From assembly GCA_019925795.1 (NCBI GenBank), contig CM034304.1, positions 13,570,720-13,634,719 on the forward strand: a stretch of 64,000 bases of DNA, in the 5' to 3' direction. The position numbers and the translations under genes are program-made. The notes under the pieces are model-generated. The model made no database searches, was not told where the DNA came from, and saw nothing but the letters and a program-made list of their open reading frames with translations. Shown in pieces: positions 56,428 through 64,000 of the stretch. This stretch comes from Dendrobium chrysotoxum (lineage: Eukaryota; Streptophyta; Magnoliopsida; Asparagales; Orchidaceae). How positions within the stretch are numbered: position 1 is the stretch's first letter; the number at the start of each line of letters is the position of its first letter.

Positions 56428-59400
56428 TGAGGAGAAAAATTTAATGCCACCATGTAGATTCAGTGTTTTCTTATTTTATAATTGAAAACTGTTTTGAGAA
56501 TAAAGTACAATTCCAGGAGACTGACATAATATTCTACAATGGATTCAATATCAAAATAGGATTTAAGAAAATAATATTTCTATAATCAAATATAATTTAA
56601 AGAATAACATATCATCTCGAAAGATAAACATGCAATTCTATAGAGTGTGTTTAAAAATAGAAATAGGGTTTTAAAAATGTATCCATTCTTTTGATTAGAC
56701 ATAACAAGGAGAATATTATATCATATTAAAAGATGAATATAACATTCTTCAAGACATCTGAAAGTAAGAATGAGTTTTATAAAATTTATCATTTCTAAAG
56801 TAAAATATAACAAGCAAATTATTATATTACCTGAAAAGACAATAATAATATTCTACAAGTATATTTAAAATTAGAAATGAGATTTTTAAAAGATATTTAC
56901 GTTCCCAAAAATTTTTCTCTTATTTTTTTAGAAATAAAATAAGGTTTATTTTAATATAAAGATTTCAAATCCCTATAGGGGCAAGCCTTTATAGTTAATT
57001 ATATCTTAGGAGGGGTGCTTCTAAGAAAACTCTCGATTAATGTAGTAATTTCATACCATTTGATTATAAAGTAAAAGACAAGGAAAGAAGTAGGAATCTT
57101 CCAAGGAGAAAGCTCGATGTTGAATAGTTCTTAGCGAGTCAAAGGAAAAAAAGTAAAAGGTGCTAAATTATGAGAAGCTCAGAGGCAACCGTAGTTACCC
57201 TATGTTGGGCTTTATATTTTAGGAGAGAATTTTTATATTTGAGTTGGCATTTTATTAAAAATTTGAGATTATATTTTCGGATGGCAGAGACTTATGATTT
57301 TTAGGCATGCCCTGGATCCTAAGTATAATTTGGGTACTATAAATTAGTGACTCAAATCTCTCTAATGAAGTGCAAATCTGGACTTACCCTGGCCTGGATT
57401 GGGGAGCTAGCTAACCACCTAGGTGCTTTAAAACCATGTGTCCGATCTTTTTATGAAAGATGGATAGGGACGTTGTTTAAGTTTTGAGGAAATGGGGGCC
57501 GACATCTAAGATAAATCTTAATTGGCCCCTCAACTTATGTATGGTTAATGATGCTTGAAAATAAAATATAATTAAAATTTTAGACTCTTTTAATTTGTAT
57601 CTAATGCAATGCATGTTAATTGACTCGAATGCATAAAATGATTAAGAAACGGTTTTAAAAACAGGCTTAGAAAATATATTTTTTCAAGATTGCACAACAT
57701 CCGCTTGACAGAATTGCAACCTAATAGGTTAGGTGGACTGCTAGAACTCACAGGCTGGGAGGTACCTAACAAGAAAGAGAAAGTGATAATATGTATATAT
57801 GCTAACTCTCGATGGTCTCGAGCTCACTTCTTAGATCGTTAGAGTTTCTATGTCAGCCTAAAAATTTTATATAAGTTTTAAGTATAAAAGATTTTTTTCA
57901 TACCCTCATAGAACTCTAATCGTTTCCAGGCAAAAAAAATACAGCATACAAGAAAACTTAGAAAAATAAGCAATCACTATCACACAAGTAATGTAAATAA
58001 TCAAATTAAATTATCCAAAATATAATATCTAAAGTCCTTATGGCAAGTGCCATTTTATTTGCAACCCAAAATTTGCTGGAAAGTAAAGTGGTTGGGTACC
58101 ACTGACAACAAACCTTGATTCTAATCCTAAGACTGACGCAAGTGACTTTGAAATGAGATATCTCTTCTTTTCTTCACTTCTTCATCTTTTCTCCTTGGTC
58201 TTCATTCCTTCTGCGAGCTCCTTGAATTCGCCGTGTCTGGATATCCAAATTAAAAGTTACTCATTCCCAAAGGGGTATTTTTTCCTTTGGATATTAAAGT
58301 AATCCTAACTTGGCTTTCCAAATAGAAGTGAACATTCCCCTAAGGGATATTATCTTCTCTTTACATTCTAAGTTGGATATGATATTCCAATTTCAAATCA
58401 CTTTCATATTACAACTCTTTTAAATATTTTTACATTACATCTCAAATATAAAAAAAATCTAGATCACCTACAAGGTTATCCTAAGAAGTTATAATAAAAT
58501 CATCCCAAGCAGTTATATTTTGCATTTAATTTAAATTCACCAACCACAGTTGGCCATGGTTTTTTAATTTTAAAGGGGCTTAGCATTTTGCACCTGCAAA
58601 AAAATATATTAGTTTAAATCTTTAATTTGCCTTCTTTGATTTACCCCTATATGAGTATGACCACCTGCAAAAACTTCTATGAGCATTCAGATCATTCCTA
58701 ACTTAAGGGTAATCAATCGCCCATCACAATAATTCTCAGATTGCATGAATAAATAAATAAACAAATACATCAATCATTATAACCAGCATGTAGTGAAAAC
58801 TATGAGAAAGCTCGTCACACAGCAGCAAGAAAGTAAACACCGGCCTAACCTAAAGTTAAAGTCAGTCGTCCTAGCAAATAGATCTAAGTGTGTACGGTAG
58901 GTTGTTTAGTTTGAATATGTCCTATATAAAATAAATTGTTAGCTTTACTTAGTGTTTTGATTTGTTGGAGTTTCCAACTCTTAAATAGGGTTTAATGATT
59001 AATTGATTATTATTTAAATTTGATTGAGGTTAAGTTTAATAATGTATATTAATCTTAGGGTGAGTTGTCACTAAGTTTTCTATATTTAATGTTTCCCTCC
59101 TAAAGGGTATATGAATCCTAAATTTAATCTAAGTTTCCTATGTCTTGTCCTTAATTATGGTCCTTAAATGACACTACTATTTTGTAGGATTATAATCATT
59201 ATCACTAACCCTTTGGATATACACGTGAATGCGAACTAATGGCTTTTGGATTCTAAATAATCGAATAAAATCTAAACAAGAGAATAAAAGTAACTTGTAA
59301 ATTAAATATTGAATTATAAAATACATGATGAAATAACAATTATAATTTCAATAGGGCCCTATGGTTGGGAGATTACAAAACACAATAAGGGTTTTAGGCC

Positions 59401-59560
59401 TTAAGGCTATCTAAGTTTTTAGAATACTCAGATACACCAGTGCCAATATCTGGTGATATTCAGCCATAGCACCTCTACCCGGTTGGATAGAGACGACTGA
59501 CTCCTTTAGTCACTTTCCTTTTGTTCACTTGATCGATACTATTACTCGTAGTTCATGCAA
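56428..59560 (-). repeat. R2: minus-strand copy of the long LTR family, probable 5' LTR
   Basis: It starts TGAGGAG on the plus strand (56428). It is collinear with R1: ATATCATCTCGAAA at about 56597, the GACATCT block (57500), the 58560-58740 block. It is also an inverted counterpart of F2. Beyond about 59240 it matches F2 52480-52690 (GGTGCTA..., AAAACTTAGA blocks). The outer boundary is approximate. Confidence 0.75.
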
Positions 59561-59800
59561 ATAAAGAAAATTAAGTAGGGATTAGATGCTCATTTAATAA
59601 TTAGAAACATTATTTAAATTTAAATGTACCTTTTTTTGGGCTTGCTCATTGGTTTATTGACTTTTTCCTTTTTGGAACCTTTCGCTTTTAAAAGTATACT
59701 TTGCATTTTCCCAAAATTCACTCCAAGACACAAGAAAGGGGAAGAAGAAAGAGAGAACGAGAGGTAGAGAGAGAAAGAGGGCTTTTGCTTTCCAACAATC
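59561..59800. other. Unassigned spacer
   Basis: No gene or repeat was recognised. A GA-rich run lies at 59728-59778. Confidence 0.4.
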
Positions 59801-61000
59801 ACCCGAATAACTTATTCTCTAAAGTCCACACACCACATCTCCCCAAAACACCTCAACCTTCAACAATCACATGCTTTACCTTTCAACACCCACACTTTTC
59901 ACCTCTTAACAATTTAACTTTCACGTTTCACTCTTTTACACATTCCACTTTCACAACTCATACACTTCCCAACATATATACTTTTCTATCTTACACTTCC
60001 AGTTTAAAATATACAATCTCCACTTCACACTTTTCACACACCTCAAGTTTCACTTTTCAACACACACACACACACACACAATTCACTTCAACACTCCAAA
60101 CACTTCACTATTACACATTTACACATTTTACATTTCAAAACATAGACCTTTCATCTTCCAAAGATCACACAATCGTCTTTTAAAGTACACACATGTCACT
60201 TCTTAATTTGCACACAAAGAACACTTTTCAAAACACACACACACACACACTTTTAAAAAATACACATGCTTTACTTTCCAAAATCTACACATCTCATCAT
60301 TCAAAGTTCATACGCTTTATCTTTCAAAGCATTTCACCTTTCTAACATATACACTTTTCACTCATTTCAATTTCTAACCCATATATAATTCACTTTCCAA
60401 AATTTCCATGACTCTACATCATCGCCTTCCAAAACACACACAAGTCCAAATACGTACAAACTCCACATCACTACCTTCCAAAACACACATAAGTCCAAAT
60501 ACATATAAACTCCACATCTCCACTTTCCAAAACACACAAGTTCCACTTTTACACATTTCATCTTTCAACATAAACATACACTTTACTTCCCAAAACTTCC
60601 CAAAGGACAATCACTTTACTTTTCAACTTATACATATACAAGCCACTTTTCAAACACATCATTCCACTTTCCGAAAGATACACACTTAAAACTTACTTTT
60701 CACATACACAATTTCACCTTTCCAAAATACACACAATTTCCACCTTTCAAAACATACACCTTTCACCTTCCAAAGATCACACAATCACCTTTTGAAACAC
60801 ACGCTTTTCACTTTCCAAAATCCCAAAATTTACTTTTCAAACCATATACACACTTTACCTTTCACAATCCACACTCTCCATTTCTTAATCTACACACAAA
60901 GAGCACTTATCAAGTCATACACAATTCATTTTTTTAGCAATCATACACTTCACCTTTCAAAACACTTACCTAACTTCTTCCTTTCCTAAATCACAACACA
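59800..61000. repeat. G-depleted CA/CT-rich degenerate array
   Basis: About 1.2 kb in which the plus strand has only a few G per 60 bases. It is composed of loosely repeated CTTTCAAAACACACAC and ACTTTTCAC words. A longer internal repeat is evident: CAAAGATCACACAATC occurs at about 60159 and about 60771, with matching flanks, a spacing of about 612 bp. Perfect (CA)n runs are at 60062-60081 and 60232-60251. The open frames on both strands are low-complexity and not credible proteins. Confidence 0.8.
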
Positions 61001-62445
61001 AGACAACAAAAAATACCTTGCAAATCTCCTTCTACTCATAAGATTTTCTTGCATTTTTATATTGAAAGCGAACTGCAACAACAAACCTTTATTTCACTCA
61101 TTTATTCCAACTTAAGACTTATGTCAAACAAAATTTTGAGAAAAGAAAGACAGACTCTTGTAGCTTCATACTCATCCGATAGTTCAAGAAACTAACAAAT
61201 CCCCTTATGAATGATGACTAAGATCAATTTTGCTTGTTTCGAATATAAAGGCTCATATAATGTATGACTGAAGAAAAATTTTCAACAAGATTTATCAAGC
61301 AATCAATGAAACTAATGTATATGATGTTCATCATAACTGAATTTAAAATTGAATCTAATGTAATAAAACACATGAGATCCATATATGCTGTAGTGATTTA
61401 AAAATGATCTAAGAAACCACCAAACACTTTCAAACCCCAACTATCTTAGCCACTGCTACAATTCTTGCCATCAATATTTTTCAAAAAACAATGACACAGG
61501 CATAACATTTATTACCTATTTCACCATAAAAAAATGCATATATTAATAGATTTGTGGAAACTAAATATCGACAAAGCTTAAATAGACAACCTCTCAGATT
61601 TTGTGAAAACTAAACAGATTATGAGTAAGATTTCAACATTTCAATTTCTTTTACTTCTCTGCGGCCAAAATCAATGTGGCCATTAAAGTAGATAAAATAG
61701 AATAATGCAACCATCCAAAACATAAACCTAAAATCAATTTGTGTTAAGAACAAAACTATATGAATCAAGAGGGGATGATCCGTACACTTCCATAAATCCT
61801 AACAGAAATTCGATCCTTAGAATACTCATTCCAAAGGAAAGAAAATATAGATCAAACTTTTGTTTTTAGATTAAAAGGAAAATGAAACACACCTTTGATT
61901 TTCCTTAAAGAAAATAATCAAGGCACCTTTCTCTTTTCATTGCATCAAGAAACAATAGGAGAGGGTCTGAATGTGATTTAGAAAGGATGAGGAAGGAGAA
62001 GATGTAATGAAAAAAAAAGAAAATATACCTAGATCAAGAGGGTCGGAGGCTAGGGAAAGCGACAGCGAGGGTGAGTCCTGGTGGTTTTTTTTCTGAATCG
62101 AAAAAAGCGACCGACTTTGGGGTTTCTTGTGAACTGATCGAGGGATCGGAGCCTGGGGATTTTTGTGAACTAGGAGTAGATTGGAAAGAGGGCGATAGGG
62201 CTCCTGGGCTTCAATTTTGTAAAAGAGATGGAGAGGGAGGGCTTTCTCTTGGGCTTCTTATGAACTGAGAAGAGAGAGGGAGCGGGGTTCTTTTGAATGA
62301 GACGGAGGAGTTTGGGGGTAGTTTACAAAAATAGAGAGCACACCTTAGCTTGGGGGTTTCAATTTTGCCAAAATAGAGAGAGTGGAGCGAGGAGGCTGTC
62401 TCACAAATTAGAGGGAGAGATCGTGGGTGGGCGGCAGGTTAGACC
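61001..62445 (-). other. Unassigned region with a CT-rich, exon-like stretch on the minus strand
   Basis: 61001-62020 is AT-rich and shows nothing recognisable. On the minus strand 62440-62029 is CT-rich, contains three variants of CAGTTCACAAGAAACCCC at about 62260, 62170 and 62125, and ends CTAG followed by GTATAT at 62028, a plausible splice donor. Upstream on the same strand are TGGGCT and AAACCTAA words (about 62480-62460), similar to site II and telo-box elements of plant promoters. It could be the 5' exon of a transcribed unit or of another repeat. No ORF with known similarity. Confidence 0.25.
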
Positions 62446-62989
62446 AGCCCTAACTACACCTTAGGTTTAGCCCAAACCGCCCTTTGATTTGAATTTTAAA
62501 TTTTAGAGGCGGGGATTAGGACATTTTTAAAAAAAATGACAAATTTTATTTTAGAACACATAGATAATTTATTTTAATAGAATTGGTATATTTAAATTAA
62601 ATGAAATTAATGAACATTTTAAATTAGATTAATTTAAATTTGTTTATTTAATTTAACTAAAGTCATTGGCTCGCGACGAGTCAATCCAGGCTAATCGGAG
62701 CTATTGTCATTTAAATTGGACTTGATTTGAGTTAATTTGATTTGGTTTTATGTCAATTTATATCGTAAAGTTCAATTTAAAGTAGTTGGTTTGGGACGAG
62801 TTGATTCAGGTTTAGTTTGGATCAGATCATGGCAAGTTAGAAAGTTGAGTTAATGCTATGTTAGTGGGTATCCACTGATGGGAAATCCTAAAAGCAACAT
62901 CTATGCTAGGTTATGAAGACCTAGCTGCTAGAGATTGATTCTGGGAAAATTGACCTCAAATAATGAGGTCAACATTGTGTCGATCCTAG
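62446..62989. other. Unassigned AT-rich flank
   Basis: No ORF or known repeat was seen. TTAATTTGATTT-type simple sequence and a near-repeated GGGACGAGT/GCGACGAGT word occur (about 62675 and 62792). Confidence 0.35.
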
Positions 62990-64000
62990 GATTACAATTC
63001 AGGTTTATGGTTAGTAGTGCCTGACTTCTTTTAATTTATATAATTTTTGGGTTGTAATAAACAAGCAATTTGCCTATGGACATTTATTTAATTGATTTAA
63101 TTTACTGATACGTTTGATGTAATATAATTTCATATAAGGTTACCTGCTTTTCTTAGTTTTTTGGTGATTTGCATGCCGTTTTTATTTTAGCCTAGATTCG
63201 TGGAGGCTCGTAAGGGTGCGTCAAAAAACTTTAAGCATATTTTATGTATTTAATCGAGTCGATCATCATGCATTATATTAAAAACTAATTAAAAGAGCCT
63301 AAAATTTTAATTATATTTCTCTTTAAGCATTTTCACCTCACATAAGTCAAGGGACCAATTAGGATCCACTCTAGATGTCAGTCCCAATTCTAAAAAAAAT
63401 TAATTATAATATCCCTACCACTCTTTCATAAAAAATGACTAGACTCATGGATTTTAAATCGACTAGGTGGTTAGCTGGCTCCTTAATTTAGGCCGGGGTA
63501 AGTCCAGATTTTGCACTGTATTGGTTAGGTTCACGCTACTGTGATGTCGTGCCTAATTTAGATTTAGGATTCATGGTAGATTTTGAATCATCAGACCCTA
63601 ACCTCTAGAAATATAAATAGAATTTCTGATGTTATTTTAATCGAGAGTATTAGTATGAGGCACCATTTTCCTACAATGTAATTAACTATGAGGGCTTGCA
63701 CTCTTAGGAGACTTAGAAACCACACCCACCTTTTTCAAAACTTAATTAGTCTTCTTTAGGAAAGATTAAAATCAATGACGATTATTATTATTCTTTTCAA
63801 ATAATTAATAATGAATGATATTTTCTTTCTTTAGGGAGATATATTATTTATTGGTAAAACCTTGAATATGAGATTAATAATAATTTACCTAGATATCATA
63901 ACTAGATATTTGATCGAACTTCACTTTGATCCTTCGAGGTCATATGCAGTTCTTTCCTAAATTTGGCTACGATATTTGAGATGGGATTTATAATTTTAAA
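62990..64000 (+). repeat. F3: plus-strand partial copy of the long LTR family, running off the window
   Basis: It starts near ATTCAGGTTTATGGTTAGTAG (F1 equivalent at about 23620) and follows F1 through the gene-free blocks at 63180-63540. At its end (63660-64000) it follows the R1 variant: the ATATTTGATCGAAC...GATCCTT block matches R1 at 40340-40310 reversed. The first 3-4 kb of the repeat are absent. Confidence 0.75.

Noticed and set aside
52400..59560. F2/R2 considered as terminal inverted repeats of a giant DNA transposon
   Set aside because: Each arm matches independent copies elsewhere (F1, R1, F3) in both orientations. R2 has a primer-binding site beside it, and no transposase lies between, so two LTR copies in opposite orientation fit better.
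59701..60183. 160-codon frame rich in Thr, Phe, His and Ser
   Set aside because: Its composition follows directly from the G-depleted CA/CT array. There is no domain, and the reverse strand is also open in places.
62071..62268. 65-codon plus-strand frame
   Set aside because: It runs antisense through the CT-rich exon-like stretch, is short and Gly/Glu-rich, and shows no motif.

Overview
The window is a slab of repeat-rich, A+T-rich nuclear DNA from a seed plant, most likely an angiosperm with a large genome. It is built almost entirely of decayed, nested LTR retrotransposons. No intact host gene, tRNA, rRNA or CRISPR array was found. The organism cannot be named from the sequence. The lineage labels SIRE/Maximus-like (Ty1/copia) and Tat/Ogre-like (Ty3/gypsy) are inferences from protein motifs.

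Layout. 1-7310 is copia element D on the minus strand, with its 3' LTR outside the window. 7311-7989 and 18200-18890 are two halves of a tandem array of about 240-bp monomers, split by copia element A (7990-18199, plus strand; LTRs of 1838 and 1821 bp, near-matching 5-bp target duplication). About 18950-25180 is F1, a copy of a very long (6-7 kb) AT-rich LTR family. 25848 to about 50300 is element E, a minus-strand Tat/Ogre-like gypsy element, broken by two precise insertions. One is element C (27868-37233, a gag-only copia element), which itself contains element B (32098-36476, a non-autonomous element with A-type LTRs and an unrelated ORF). The other is R1 (40115-47001), a solo copy of the long LTR. 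50300-52400 is unassigned AT-rich DNA with microsatellites. F2 (about 52400-56165, plus) and R2 (56428 to about 59560, minus, with a primer-binding site at its inner edge) form a head-to-head pair of the same long LTR family; R2 may be the 5' LTR of E. 59800-61000 is a G-depleted CA/CT-rich array. 61000-62985 is unassigned, with a CT-rich exon-like stretch. F3 (about 62990 to the end) is another copy of the long LTR.

How it fits together. Insertions of C and R1 into E, and B into C, are supported by 5-bp target duplications. For C and R1 the E reading frame is also continuous across the empty site. A and B share LTR type, so an A-type element could have supplied proteins for B. C retains gag but lacks pol, and was also dependent on a helper.

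The most interesting signals are non-coding. (1) All four copia LTRs carry arrays of paired 15-bp palindromes, with family-specific core and spacing: ATCGTCC-N-GGACGAT at a strict 21-bp period in A/B, and ATCGTAC-N-GTACGAT at 19-21 bp in C/D. (2) The transcribed R-U5/leader part of the same LTRs holds serial small stem-loops whose stems change with base-pairing kept between families.
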